Shown: positions 25,153 to 34,750, counted from the first letter of the stretch. The stretch: DNA of 64,000 bases from Paenibacillus vietnamensis (GCF_020169515.1 NZ_JAHMHW010000011.1:111648-175647); one strand, 5' to 3'. Numbers and translations: made by a program. Notes: a model not told the origin generated them from the sequence alone.

Positions 25153-26037
25153 CTAAGTGGGAGTAACAGCATGACGGGCTGCTTTGCGGTAGGCGCCGGG
25201 CGTCATGCCTGTGCATCTTTTGAACACGGCGTTAAAAGAATGAATATCCCGGTATCCGACACGTTCCGCGATATGGCCGACCTTCAGCTCGGTTTCCCTC
25301 AGCAGCGCCTGGCTCTGGCGGATGCGCACGTTTTGCAAATAGCGGTGAAAGGTCTGCTGCGTATGCTCCAGAAATAAACGCTGCAGGTGGCGTTCGCTCC
25401 AGCCGCTCGTATCGGCCAGAATGCCGAGCGTAAGCTCACGGTCAAAGTTTTGCTCAACAAAGCCCAGCAGCTCGAAAAAGGCCGTCTGCCGGGAGGCAGT
25501 TTCCTCGCCGCGATGCTCCGTCAGCCGCTGGAGCAGAATGATCAGCTGCAGCAGCAGCGCATGCAGGTAATCCTGCGAACCCGCCTGCGGCAGATGATAT
25601 TCCTTGTACATCGTAAGGAATAGCTGCTCGCCGCGGTTATCCGGATCCTGGCAGACGAAATAGGGCAGCAGGCCTTGCTCCATGGCGCCGAGAAAGTCGG
25701 CGATTCGGGGATCGGCCGCGATTGTGCCCAGCCTGCGCAGCAGCTGCGGCGAGAACACGCAGTTGTATACGCTCAGCGGGTGACGGACTTTGTCCGTCGA
25801 TGTCGGGCGAAACACATGGGACAAGCCGATGGGGATGAACAGGATATGCCCCTTTTGCACCTTGTGGATGTCGTCCCCGACGTGGTGGAAGCCGGCGCCT
25901 TCCGCGATATAGACGATTTCGAGGAAGTCGTGATCGTGGAAGGGACTGTTGAAATCCTCGGACGCCCGATTGACGAACAGCAGCGAATCGCCTTTGAAAA
26001 AGTAGTCTCCACGGAATGTTTCTGTCGGACGCTGCAT
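25153..26037 (-). CDS. AraC-family regulator, likely of the rhamnosidase gene
   Basis: 294 residues. The N-terminal cupin-type sensor is seen in FHDHDFLEIVYIAEGAG and GHILFIPIGLSHVF; the C-terminal double helix-turn-helix spans about residues 190-290 (LTLGILADTSGWSERHLQRLF, then VGHIAERVGYRDIHSFNAVFKRCTGMTPGAYR). It is divergent from the GH78 gene 183 bases away, so it probably controls it, with rhamnose or a rhamnoside as ligand (inference). Confidence 0.9.
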   Translation of the reverse strand: MQRPTETFRGDYFFKGDSLLFVNRASEDFNSPFHDHDFLEIVYIAEGAGFHHVGDDIHKVQKGHILFIPIGLSHVFRPTSTDKVRHPLSVYNCVFSPQLLRRLGTIAADPRIADFLGAMEQGLLPYFVCQDPDNRGEQLFLTMYKEYHLPQAGSQDYLHALLLQLIILLQRLTEHRGEETASRQTAFFELLGFVEQNFDRELTLGILADTSGWSERHLQRLFLEHTQQTFHRYLQNVRIRQSQALLRETELKVGHIAERVGYRDIHSFNAVFKRCTGMTPGAYRKAARHAVTPT

Positions 26038-26082
26038 GGCTCACACTCCTGTCGGATCATTTTATGATTTTATGATAACGCG

Positions 26083-26112
26083 GATGTCCGTAATACCCCA
26101 TGAAGATGTCCG
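26083..26112. promoter_or_regulatory. AraC-type direct repeats between regulator and GH78 gene
   Basis: GATGTCCG occurs at 26083-26090 and 26105-26112, 22 bases apart, i.e. two helical turns, as AraC-family operators often are. TATAAT at 26144-26149 without a good -35 would be the activated -10 of the rhamnosidase gene. Confidence 0.5.
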
Positions 26113-26220
26113 AGCCGCCCCCAAACATAGAACCGTACTTTTTTATAATTATAGTGGAAGGCAAGGCGGCAAGGAAGGCGAACAACAAAATTCCAGTCAA
26201 GCGGCAGGAGGTTAACGATT

Positions 26221-28905
26221 ATGTTTAAAGTGACGGATTTAAGGTGCGAGTATCAAAAAAATCCGATTGGCATCGGCACCATAAAGCCGAGAATCAGCTG
26301 GAAGCTGGAATCGGACGAAAGAGGAGCGCGTCAAACGGCGTACGAGATAGAGGTAGGGGGAGACGCTTCATTCTCTGAGGTGATATGGGCCTCCGGAAAA
26401 ATCGAGTCGGAGCAGTCCGTCCTAGTCGAGCTGGACAACTTTACGGCTGAATCCTGCAAGCGCTATTATTACCGCATTCAGTCATGGGACCAGGCTGGTC
26501 AGAGCTCGGACTGGTCGGAGGCCGCTTATTGGGAAATGGGCTTGCTGACTCCGGAGGAATGGACGGGAGAATGGATATCCGCTCCGTTAGAGCTGCTGCC
26601 GGTCGATGCCGAACCGTCGCCGATGCTGCGCAGAAGCTTCAGCCTGAACGGCACGGTGAAGAAGGCGAGACTGTATGCGACCTCGCTGGGCTTATATGAG
26701 CTGGAGCTGAACGGCCGGCGGGTCGGGGACAGCTATTTTACGCCCGGCTGGACCAGCTATCGCCATACTTTGCAAACGCAGACCTACGACGTGACGGAGC
26801 TTCTCCAGCCGGGCGATAATGCCATCGGCGCACTGCTCGGCAACGGATGGTACAAAGGTTATCTTGCTTGGGGCAATAAACGCTTTCACTATGGCGACCG
26901 CCTGGCGCTGCTGATGCAGCTGCACATCGAATACGAGGACGGGAATACCGAGCGGATCGTCTCGGACCGGAGCTGGAAGGCGGCTGCCGGCCCGATTCTT
27001 CTGTCGGAAATTTACCACGGTGAAACGTACGATGCACGTCTGGAGAGAGACGGCTGGAGCCGTGCCGGCTACGATGACGGGGAATGGACAGGAGTAGACA
27101 GGCTGGACCACGGCAAAAAAATGCTGACACCGCAGGTGAACGAACCGGTTCGCAAGCAGGAGCATCTGAAGCCGATCGAGGTCATTACAACGCCGAATGG
27201 CGAGACCGTGCTGGATTTTGGCCAAAATATGGTCGGCTGGGTCCGCTTCAGCATTCAGGGGCAACCGGGGACGAAGGTGGAGCTTTACCACGCGGAAGTG
27301 CTCGACAGCGACGGCAATTTCTATACAGCCAACCTTCGCGCGGCGAAACAGCAGATCACGTACGTATTGAAAGGCGGGGAGCGCGAGACGTTCGAGCCGC
27401 GGTTTACGTTCCAGGGCTTTCGTTATGTGAAGCTTGAGGGCTTCCCGGCTCCGGTGAATCCCGACGATTTTGAAGGTGTCGTGCTGCATTCCGACATGGA
27501 GGAAACAGGTACGTTCTCGTGCTCGGAGCCGCTCGTAAATCAGCTGCAGCACAATATCAAATGGGGGTTAAAAGGCAATTTTCTCGACGTGCCGACCGAT
27601 TGTCCGCAGCGGGATGAGCGGCTCGGATGGACGGGAGATGCCCAAATGTTCATTCAAACCGCATCCTATTTGATGAATGTTGCGCCATTTTTCACGAAAT
27701 GGCTCCGGGACGTAAAGGCCGATCAAACGGAGGACGGAGGCATTCCGTTCGTCGTGCCGCATATACTTGGCGAGAAAGACCACTCGTCCGCGGCATGGGG
27801 CGACGCTGCCGTTATTTGCCCGTGGATACTCTATGTCAGCTATGGGGACAAACGGATTTTGGCGGAGCAGTACGACAGCATGAAAGCCTGGGTGACGTAT
27901 ATTCGTAACCAAGGGGAGCAGGAGTATTTGTGGAATTCCGGCTTCCACTTCGGGGATTGGCTCGGTCTGGATGCCAAAGCCGGGGATTACCGGGGCGCGA
28001 CCGAAAACGACATCATCGCAACGGCGTTTTATGCGTATTCGACGTCCTTGGTCCAGAAAGCGGCGGAGGTGCTTGGCAAGCAGGAGGATGCGGCTGAGCT
28101 GGCGGAGCTGCATGCGAATATCGTCAAAGCGTTCCGCCAAGAATTCGTGACGGCCACAGGAAGGCTGGCGGCTCCGACCCAGACGGCTCATGTGCTGGCG
28201 CTGAAGTTCGGGCTGCTGGACGGCAAGGCGGAGAAACGCGCAGCCGCGAAGCTGAAGGAGCTGCTGGAGGCAAGCAACCATCATCTGACGACCGGCTTTG
28301 TCGGCACTCCGTATTTGAATCATGTGCTGAGCGACCATGGAATGAACGGGGAAGCCTACAAGCTGCTGCTTCAGCAAACCTATCCTTCCTGGCTGTACCC
28401 CGTAACGAAAGGCGCGACGACGATCTGGGAGCATTGGGACGGCATCCGGGAGGACGGCAGCTTCTGGAGCGCGGACATGAATTCGTACAACCATTACGCA
28501 TACGGAGCGATCGGCGATTGGATGTACCGTGCGGTGGCCGGCATCCGTTCGTCGGAGACGGGACCGGGCTACAAGCACTTCGTGATCGCACCACAGCCGG
28601 GAGAAGGAATTACATGGGCCGAAGGGCGCCTGGATACGATGTACGGCGAGGTCGGCTCGAAGTGGAGCGAATCCGGCGACGGATTATTCACTTTGGAGGT
28701 GCGGATTCCGCCGGGCACGAGCGCGGACATTCTTTTGCCGGGAACGTCTGAAGCCGGTCAGGTTAGCGAAGGAGGGCAGGCGCTTGACGCGGCTCCGGGT
28801 ATTTTGACGGTGGAGCAATCGGGGGCTGCCGTAAAAGTGAGCGTCGGGTCCGGTGTCTACCGTTTCGAGGTTCAGAGCCGGAAAAGCGCCCTCGAGCTTG
28901 TGTAG
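26221..28905 (+). CDS. GH78 alpha-L-rhamnosidase
   Basis: 894 residues, full length for the family. It releases L-rhamnose from plant glycosides or polysaccharides. Domain order by motif: N-terminal beta domain (KPRISWKLES), second beta domain (LYATSLGLYELELNG), then the (alpha/alpha)6 catalytic barrel with DVPTDCPQRDERLGWTGDAQ near residue 459, where conserved Asp/Glu residues lie, and a C-terminal beta domain. No signal peptide, so it is intracellular. CAGGAGG precedes the ATG. A divergent AraC gene and a downstream binding protein suggest rhamnoside uptake and use. Confidence 0.93.
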   Translation: MFKVTDLRCEYQKNPIGIGTIKPRISWKLESDERGARQTAYEIEVGGDASFSEVIWASGKIESEQSVLVELDNFTAESCKRYYYRIQSWDQAGQSSDWSEAAYWEMGLLTPEEWTGEWISAPLELLPVDAEPSPMLRRSFSLNGTVKKARLYATSLGLYELELNGRRVGDSYFTPGWTSYRHTLQTQTYDVTELLQPGDNAIGALLGNGWYKGYLAWGNKRFHYGDRLALLMQLHIEYEDGNTERIVSDRSWKAAAGPILLSEIYHGETYDARLERDGWSRAGYDDGEWTGVDRLDHGKKMLTPQVNEPVRKQEHLKPIEVITTPNGETVLDFGQNMVGWVRFSIQGQPGTKVELYHAEVLDSDGNFYTANLRAAKQQITYVLKGGERETFEPRFTFQGFRYVKLEGFPAPVNPDDFEGVVLHSDMEETGTFSCSEPLVNQLQHNIKWGLKGNFLDVPTDCPQRDERLGWTGDAQMFIQTASYLMNVAPFFTKWLRDVKADQTEDGGIPFVVPHILGEKDHSSAAWGDAAVICPWILYVSYGDKRILAEQYDSMKAWVTYIRNQGEQEYLWNSGFHFGDWLGLDAKAGDYRGATENDIIATAFYAYSTSLVQKAAEVLGKQEDAAELAELHANIVKAFRQEFVTATGRLAAPTQTAHVLALKFGLLDGKAEKRAAAKLKELLEASNHHLTTGFVGTPYLNHVLSDHGMNGEAYKLLLQQTYPSWLYPVTKGATTIWEHWDGIREDGSFWSADMNSYNHYAYGAIGDWMYRAVAGIRSSETGPGYKHFVIAPQPGEGITWAEGRLDTMYGEVGSKWSESGDGLFTLEVRIPPGTSADILLPGTSEAGQVSEGGQALDAAPGILTVEQSGAAVKVSVGSGVYRFEVQSRKSALELV

Positions 28906-28926
28906 TCTTATAAAAGAATGATCGAA

Positions 28927-28979
28927 ACGAAACCCACCGTTAGGCGTCCGGCCATACGCGGTGGGTTTCGTTTTTTTTG
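28927..28979 (+). terminator. Terminator of the rhamnosidase gene
   Basis: ACGAAACCCACCG...CGGTGGGTTTCGT hairpin followed by seven or more T. Confidence 0.9.
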
Positions 28980-29067
28980 CACAAAGTTCGCAGCTTTCCC
29001 CTATAGAAAAATCGCATCGCCCTACTTAAAGCTCCGACATCCTCTCTATAATAGGATTTAGCATAAT

Positions 29068-29081
29068 TGATAGCGCTTACA
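29068..29081 (+). promoter_or_regulatory. cre-like site
   Basis: TGATAGCGCTTACA matches the CcpA consensus TGWAANCGNTNWCA except at one position and lies 47 bases before the start of the binding-protein gene. Confidence 0.6.
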
Positions 29082-29127
29082 GTGTCAAACCTTGAATTGG
29101 ACTTTAACAGGACAAAGGGAGGAATCG

Positions 29128-30486
29128 ATGATCGTGCCACGGAAAATGATTTCGACGATGCTTGCCTCAATCATGCTATTTACCGGCCTATCTGCGTGCA
29201 GCAGCAATACGGGAAGCAATGGGGAAACCGGCACATCCGCCGCTCCGCAGGCTTCTTCTCCAGAGACTTCCGCTCCACCAGCAGATAGTCAGCCCGACGA
29301 GCTGAAGGGCGATTTGACCTGGTTCGGTCTCGCGAGCCCGGATACCTTCGAGGAACAGTACGGTCAATTCCTGAAGCAGAAGTTTCCGAAAATCAACTTT
29401 ACCTACATCAACCAAACGGAAGAACAGAGACTGGAGCAGCTCATCGCATCCGGTACGCAGATCGATATGTACCTGACGTCGGCGCACGATCTCCGTGTGC
29501 AATACATGCCGGCCAATATGGCACTCGATCTCAGTCCGTTAATCGAAAAGCACGGCGTCGATCTTAGCGCAATCGAGCCGGCGTATATGGATGCCGTTAC
29601 GGTTGACGGCAAACCTTATCTGCTGCCGGTTAGCGACAATAAGTTCGTCATGTATTATAACAAAGACATGTTCGACCGGTTCGGCGTAAAATATCCGTGG
29701 GACGGCATGACCTGGGACGACGCGCTCACGCTGTCCAAGCAGATCACACGAAACGAAGGCGGCAAGCAGTACATAGGCTTGTGGATGTCGCCGAAGCACT
29801 ATTTCCGCGTCGCGCAAAATTCGGCCGGTCTGGTCGATCCGGAGACGAACAAGGCGACCGTTAATAACGACCAGTGGAAATTTATTTTTGATAACATTTT
29901 TTATAACTTTACGCGGGACCCGGGCTTTCAGCAAAGGGCTAACAAAGAGTGGCTGTCGCACGCGGACTTTAACAAAAACTTCGTAGTCGGCATGTACATC
30001 TACCAATCGGGCTGGATGATGTCGGCGGATACGAGTCTCCCAGAAAACTGGGATATTGCGGCCGTGCCGACTTTTAAAGAATATCCGGATATAAACACGC
30101 AGACTTATGCTACCTACGCCGGGATCTCGGCAACCTCCAAACAGCAGGACCTTGCCATGGAGGTGTTAAAATATTTAATCTCGGAAGAATATCAGACCCT
30201 CATTTCCAAACGGGGAATGATTACGCCGCTTTTATCACAAGCGGTTAGGGATGCGGCGTTCGCGGACTATCCTTTTGCCGATTCGAAAAACATTCAAGCG
30301 CTGTATTACGGAACACCCGCTAAAGGCCGGGTCATGACGCAATTTGACGAACTGGTCATTGAGGAGTCTTTCGATGCAGATATTGTACGCGAAATTGCGA
30401 AGGGCAAGCTCGATGTCAATTCGGCGCTTCGAAGGGCCGAAGAGACGGCCAATAAGCTGATTCAGGAACAGCTGACCAAGCAATAG
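29128..30486 (+). CDS. Extracellular solute-binding lipoprotein without adjacent permease
   Basis: 452 residues. Lipoprotein signal ends TGLSAC (Cys about residue 22), followed by a Ser/Pro-rich linker, then a family 1 solute-binding fold. ATG 29128 follows AAAGGGAGG; an upstream in-frame ATG at 29092 lacks a ribosome site. No permease or ATPase follows, because an AT-rich island begins directly after it. It may be an orphan receptor that uses another transporter, or the permease genes were displaced. A cre-like site lies just upstream. Confidence 0.88.
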   Translation: MIVPRKMISTMLASIMLFTGLSACSSNTGSNGETGTSAAPQASSPETSAPPADSQPDELKGDLTWFGLASPDTFEEQYGQFLKQKFPKINFTYINQTEEQRLEQLIASGTQIDMYLTSAHDLRVQYMPANMALDLSPLIEKHGVDLSAIEPAYMDAVTVDGKPYLLPVSDNKFVMYYNKDMFDRFGVKYPWDGMTWDDALTLSKQITRNEGGKQYIGLWMSPKHYFRVAQNSAGLVDPETNKATVNNDQWKFIFDNIFYNFTRDPGFQQRANKEWLSHADFNKNFVVGMYIYQSGWMMSADTSLPENWDIAAVPTFKEYPDINTQTYATYAGISATSKQQDLAMEVLKYLISEEYQTLISKRGMITPLLSQAVRDAAFADYPFADSKNIQALYYGTPAKGRVMTQFDELVIEESFDADIVREIAKGKLDVNSALRRAEETANKLIQEQLTKQ

Positions 30487-30499
30487 CGGACGTGAGAAG

Positions 30500-30528
30500 G
30501 GGAGGGTTGAAAAACCGTCCCTTTTTTC
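30500..30528 (+). terminator. Terminator of the binding-protein gene
   Basis: GGGAGGGTT...AACCGTCCC hairpin (one mismatch) followed by six T, directly at the edge of the AT-rich island. Confidence 0.8.
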
Positions 30529-30529
30529 T

Positions 30530-31711
30530 TTAACATTCTAATTGATTTAGTAGTTGTTGTTCTATCTTGTTTACTTCTTCTTTCGAGTTACCGACCAGAA
30601 TGGAGTAGAGGATGATAGGTTCATCAGAATTTAAATTGGACGGGTTATATATACTAAGCGGCACCAGCCTTTTTTGTTGAATAAATGTTTTAATTGTACG
30701 TTCAAACTTATTTAAGCTGACAAATGTTTTAAAATTCCTGAATTTTAGTGTATTAACTTGTAATGACTCCATTATACTTTCTTTTAAAAGTAGTGCTACA
30801 GTAGAAGCATTCATTCTAAAATTTAAATCAATCGCAATGATGCGATTATCTTCGCTAATTACGATATCAAACCCGGCAATTCCATAGTACCCCAGCGAAA
30901 CTGCTTTTTCCATAATTTGTTCCCCTAATTGTATGACTTTCTCCGGAAGTTGGTTATCTTCTTGTGTTACCCAATTCCCCGTATACTTTCCTTCATTTAT
31001 AATCTGTTCGGCTGCTCCAAGGTAAATGAAATCTCCTTTATAGGTTTGAACAAATTGAACACAATAATTTCGCAGAATGGGTATTTGTTCTTCCATTACT
31101 ACGAAATTACATGAATTAAAAAGTTGTTTGGCATATTGAAGATCAGCATTGTTTTTACAAATAACGACTTCGATTCCTCCGCCTTGCGGTTCATCCGTTG
31201 CTGCTTTAGCTACAAAAGGTAAGCCAAACGGGAAATTTTTCTCTTGTGCAAAATCTGATATAGATAATACTTTACGTCTTGCCAGGTTTTGTTTTGGGAC
31301 TAAGTCTTTAAGGTTGCCTTTGTTATTTAAATAGGCAATTAATTCAGGAGCTATCCAATACTTATTGTAATTTAGTTCCTCCAGTAAATGCGGGAAATTA
31401 ACGACTACTTTATCTTTAGAATGATTAAATTCATTTAATTTCTTATAGTAACTTCTTTCATCACAATAAGTATGAATTTTATTTGCCAATTGCAATCCAG
31501 ATTCCTTAAGAATCGACAAAGAGGATGGCTCAATAACACCACTATGGCATAAGATCGGCATTTTACCGGCTATGCTCAATAATCTGCCCGTATCAGAATG
31601 TTGGGAAACGGAGTCAGGCAACCATTGCATATTTCTATAAGATGCCCGTTGATTAAAGACGTACCCCGGTCCATAGATATCATAAAGTGTAACGCTTGGT
31701 TTTATTTCCAT
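30530..31711 (-). CDS. ATP-grasp ligase-like protein
   Basis: 393 residues with the ATP-grasp fold: nucleotide-binding lysine in PFVAKAATDEPQGGGIEV near residue 175, and the metal-binding block IIAIDLNFRMNAST near residue 293. ATP-grasp enzymes join a carboxylate to an amine through an acyl phosphate. It is not of the YheC type and I cannot name a closer family. GAGAGGG precedes the ATG. It is divergent from a second ATP-grasp gene and a Mur ligase gene and shares their low GC content. Confidence 0.8.
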   Translation of the reverse strand: MEIKPSVTLYDIYGPGYVFNQRASYRNMQWLPDSVSQHSDTGRLLSIAGKMPILCHSGVIEPSSLSILKESGLQLANKIHTYCDERSYYKKLNEFNHSKDKVVVNFPHLLEELNYNKYWIAPELIAYLNNKGNLKDLVPKQNLARRKVLSISDFAQEKNFPFGLPFVAKAATDEPQGGGIEVVICKNNADLQYAKQLFNSCNFVVMEEQIPILRNYCVQFVQTYKGDFIYLGAAEQIINEGKYTGNWVTQEDNQLPEKVIQLGEQIMEKAVSLGYYGIAGFDIVISEDNRIIAIDLNFRMNASTVALLLKESIMESLQVNTLKFRNFKTFVSLNKFERTIKTFIQQKRLVPLSIYNPSNLNSDEPIILYSILVGNSKEEVNKIEQQLLNQLEC

Positions 31712-31827
31712 TACATATTCCCTCTCTGACCTCTGACTGTACCCTTCCTTAATTGAATATATTCATGAAAAAATATTCTGACATAGTTAAATGAACTATT
31801 TTTATTTCAGTTGGTTGTTTATAACAA

Positions 31828-31854
31828 ACGCTCTCTATAAGACTTCATATAATA
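31828..31854 (+). promoter_or_regulatory. Possible SigK-type sporulation promoter
   Basis: AC (31828-31829), 16 bases, then CATATAATA (31846-31854), which fits the SigK pattern AC-N16-CATANNNTA. TATAAT inside it could also serve SigA, but there is no good SigA -35. The -35 dinucleotide carries little information, so this is tentative. Confidence 0.4.
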
Positions 31855-31881
31855 AGGGTGAATATGGGAGGGGAAGAGAAG

Positions 31882-33207
31882 GTGAATTCGAAAATCTATT
31901 TAATAGTAGATAACCATTCAAAAGATACGGTATATTTGCATCCGATTACGGCAGAAAGGATGAAAATTGAGGAAGGAACGGGAACACTTAAATTCGGCAC
32001 CCAAGCAAGTACCATAAACATAATAATTACTGCAAAATACAAAGAAAATGAATTATACATCTCAGAAAATGTTTTAAAGCATCTTAAGATTCCTTTATTC
32101 TGTGAATTTGAATTTATTAATGACCAGCAAAATCTTATGATTGGGCCTTTCATCGGTATATTGGCTTCATTATCTAAAAAAGAATTAGAGGGAAATTTAA
32201 ATAATTTTTCAGATTATGTATATCACTATGATCAAATTGGAGGAGCAATCATCGTTTTTTCTTTAGATGAAGTTACACCAGAAGAACAAACCATACAAGG
32301 ATTTATGTTTAATCCGACAAATAAAGAGTGGGAAAAAGGTATCTATCTTTACCCTTCCTCCCTATTTTTGCGTATTAAATGGTTTGGTCCAAAGTGGCAG
32401 CAACATTTCGAATCATTTATGGGTAATAAAATTTTTAATAATTTTTACTTTGATAAATGGAGTATACACAAACATTTGATGAATTCGCCTGATTTAACCG
32501 ATTACGTTCCTAAAACCGTTCTATATACAAAGCCTTCTGACCTTTTATCTTTCTTAAAAGGGAATTCCTCAGCCTACCTGAAACCCATAAATTCTTCAAG
32601 AGGGAACGGTATTATAAAAATAGATCGATTAGGGAAGAACAGAGCACTTGTTAAATACTTTGGTCGAAGTAAAGTGACTCAAAAAAATTTAAATAATCAA
32701 AAAGAGATGAATCGATTTTTTAGACAAAGGTTAATACCAGGCAAATATATCGTTCAAAAATCACTGGATCTTGTTACAAAGAATGCTGGTATTATTGATT
32801 TTCGTATCTACCTCACAAAGGATAGCACAAAAGAATGGAAGTATATTACAACATTCTCCAAGGAAGGAATGCCGGGGGAGATTGTTAGTAATATTAATAG
32901 AGGAGGGGTAGCCGGGAGAGGGCTTCAGTTATTAAAAGAAACACTGTTTCTGACTGACCAGGAAGTAAATGAAATCGAGCATACAATGCAGACTGCAGCA
33001 ATAAAAGCAGTTAAAGCTTTAGAAAAATCAGGCGTTCATTTTGCAAATACAGGAGTAGATATAGGAGTCGATATCACTAAGAAGGTATGGATTATTGAAA
33101 TACAGTTCAATTCCCCAGGTCAGAAAGGCTTTCTCCTTGATAAGACCCTGTATCATGAGTATTTAAAAACAATTATGCTATATTCTAAAAGTTTAGCTGA
33201 ATTTTAA
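31882..33207 (+). CDS. YheC/YheD-family ATP-grasp protein
   Basis: 441 residues matching the YheC/YheD endospore-coat-associated family: IGPFIGIL, YLYPSSLFLRI, FDKWSIHKHL, YLKPINSSRGNGI (ATP site), DFRIYLTKD and the metal site IIEIQFNSPGQKGF. Start is GTG 31882, eight bases after GGGAGGGG, in preference to GTG 31858, which has no ribosome site. B. subtilis relatives are found in spores; their reaction is unknown. It is followed by a Mur ligase, so the pair may build or attach a peptide. Confidence 0.88.
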   Translation: MNSKIYLIVDNHSKDTVYLHPITAERMKIEEGTGTLKFGTQASTINIIITAKYKENELYISENVLKHLKIPLFCEFEFINDQQNLMIGPFIGILASLSKKELEGNLNNFSDYVYHYDQIGGAIIVFSLDEVTPEEQTIQGFMFNPTNKEWEKGIYLYPSSLFLRIKWFGPKWQQHFESFMGNKIFNNFYFDKWSIHKHLMNSPDLTDYVPKTVLYTKPSDLLSFLKGNSSAYLKPINSSRGNGIIKIDRLGKNRALVKYFGRSKVTQKNLNNQKEMNRFFRQRLIPGKYIVQKSLDLVTKNAGIIDFRIYLTKDSTKEWKYITTFSKEGMPGEIVSNINRGGVAGRGLQLLKETLFLTDQEVNEIEHTMQTAAIKAVKALEKSGVHFANTGVDIGVDITKKVWIIEIQFNSPGQKGFLLDKTLYHEYLKTIMLYSKSLAEF

Positions 33208-33244
33208 TCATGAAACGGCTAGGGACGTTAAGGAGGCGGCGCCA

Positions 33245-34636
33245 CTGAATTCTTTACCGTTAAAAGACGTATTAAAGATTTTAAAAGGTACCGTTATATC
33301 GGGTAAAGGGACTCCATTGATTAATCATATTGCCACCAGATATAGTCAAATTGACAGAAATAAAAATACATTGTTTTTTCATTTAAATTCAAGATATCGT
33401 CTAAAACGTTTAAGAAAATATAAAAATTTAGTTATTGTTACCGAAAAGTCTACATTCATTAAAACCACTCAGTTAAGTCATTTGGTTATTAAGGTAAGGA
33501 ATATTCATGCTGCTTATTGGGGATTAATTTGCCATTACCGTGAGTCTTTTAAGATACCTGTATTTGGAATAACCGGTACTAGCGGGAAAACAACCACAAA
33601 AGAAATGATATCACAAGTGTTAACAATGGAAGGATTAAATGTTCAATCCACTTATAGAAGTAATAATGGACCCAGTAGAGATTTACAGTATCTTTTAGAG
33701 ATTACCGATAAAACGGATGCCTCTGTCATTGAAATGGGGTTGGCAAAACCCGGTGATCTTCAAAAGACTTGCAGGGTCTTTCAGCCCAATATAAGAATAT
33801 TGTTAAATATTGGCGTATACCATCTTGAGGGCTGTGTAACGATGGAAAATTATATTAAGGCAAAAGCTGAAATATTGGATAGGATCAAACCTGAAGATAT
33901 CCTCATTTTAAATGCCGATTGTTCAAATATTAAAAAGATTGATGTTAGTCATGTTACACAAAAAATTTACATTGGTATAAATGAAAAAGCTGATTTTATG
34001 GCAAAGAATATTCAATATACGGATATAGGGATAAGCTTTAGTCTTGTTCACAAAACTGTAGAGTACCCGGCATTTATACCAGGGTATGGAAGACATAATG
34101 TTTATAATGCTTTAGCCTCGATTGCTGCTGTTTATCAAATTGGTATGGATATAGAGAAGTCCATAAACAAATTATCAAAGTTCCGTCATCTTGACTCTCA
34201 TTTAGAACCGTTTTCCGGGATAAATGGATGTTCAATTATTGATGATACTTGGAACAATACCCCTCCCGCTATGGAAGCCGCACTAAATGTATTGAAAGAG
34301 ATTTCGAATGGGAAGAAAAATATTGCTGTTTTAGGCTATTTTCCGCGATTAGGAGAGAGCAATACGGCCAAGCAGCAATATGAGTATATGGCCACAAGAG
34401 TTATGGAAACAGGTATTGATAAATTAATCATTACAGATGAAAAATCAATAGAAATTGGAAAACATGCCATGAAACTGGGTATGAATCATGATGATATTCA
34501 CTATTGTTTTACGGATCAAGACGTTTCTAGAACTGTTACCCATTTGCTCACACCAGAAACGATTGTGTTATTAAAATTTTCAAGAATCCGAAGAGACTCC
34601 TTATTTAATACCTTAAAGGAAACGCTCATCAGTTAG
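33245..34636 (+). CDS. MurF-like Mur ligase with probable CTG start
   Basis: 463 residues. The Mur ligase P-loop GITGTSGKTTTKEM is near residue 115, NIGVYHLEG and KAKAEI follow, and the MurF-like IDDTWNNTPPAMEAA lies near residue 330. Mur ligases add an amino acid or dipeptide to a carboxylate using ATP. The homologous N-terminal sequence (LPLKDVLKILKGTVISGKG) extends upstream of the first TTG at 33317; the only start with a ribosome site (AGGAGG, eight bases away) is CTG 33245. It is not the housekeeping MurF, since no cell-division cluster is near. Low GC like its neighbours. Confidence 0.82.
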   Translation: MNSLPLKDVLKILKGTVISGKGTPLINHIATRYSQIDRNKNTLFFHLNSRYRLKRLRKYKNLVIVTEKSTFIKTTQLSHLVIKVRNIHAAYWGLICHYRESFKIPVFGITGTSGKTTTKEMISQVLTMEGLNVQSTYRSNNGPSRDLQYLLEITDKTDASVIEMGLAKPGDLQKTCRVFQPNIRILLNIGVYHLEGCVTMENYIKAKAEILDRIKPEDILILNADCSNIKKIDVSHVTQKIYIGINEKADFMAKNIQYTDIGISFSLVHKTVEYPAFIPGYGRHNVYNALASIAAVYQIGMDIEKSINKLSKFRHLDSHLEPFSGINGCSIIDDTWNNTPPAMEAALNVLKEISNGKKNIAVLGYFPRLGESNTAKQQYEYMATRVMETGIDKLIITDEKSIEIGKHAMKLGMNHDDIHYCFTDQDVSRTVTHLLTPETIVLLKFSRIRRDSLFNTLKETLIS

Positions 34637-34682
34637 AATTATCCTCCGGCCCCCACAGGAGCTCGCCGCCCAAGCGCCCATG

Positions 34683-34712
34683 TTCACCCGCCGGCCCTTA
34701 TCGTGCTATAAT
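34683..34712 (+). promoter_or_regulatory. Promoter of the ArsR-family gene
   Basis: TTCACC, 18-base spacer, TATAAT (34707-34712), about 40 bases before the gene. No SmtB-type palindrome was seen around it. Confidence 0.5.
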
Positions 34713-34750
34713 AGGCCACATGACGGACAAATAGAGTTGGTGGGATGTCA

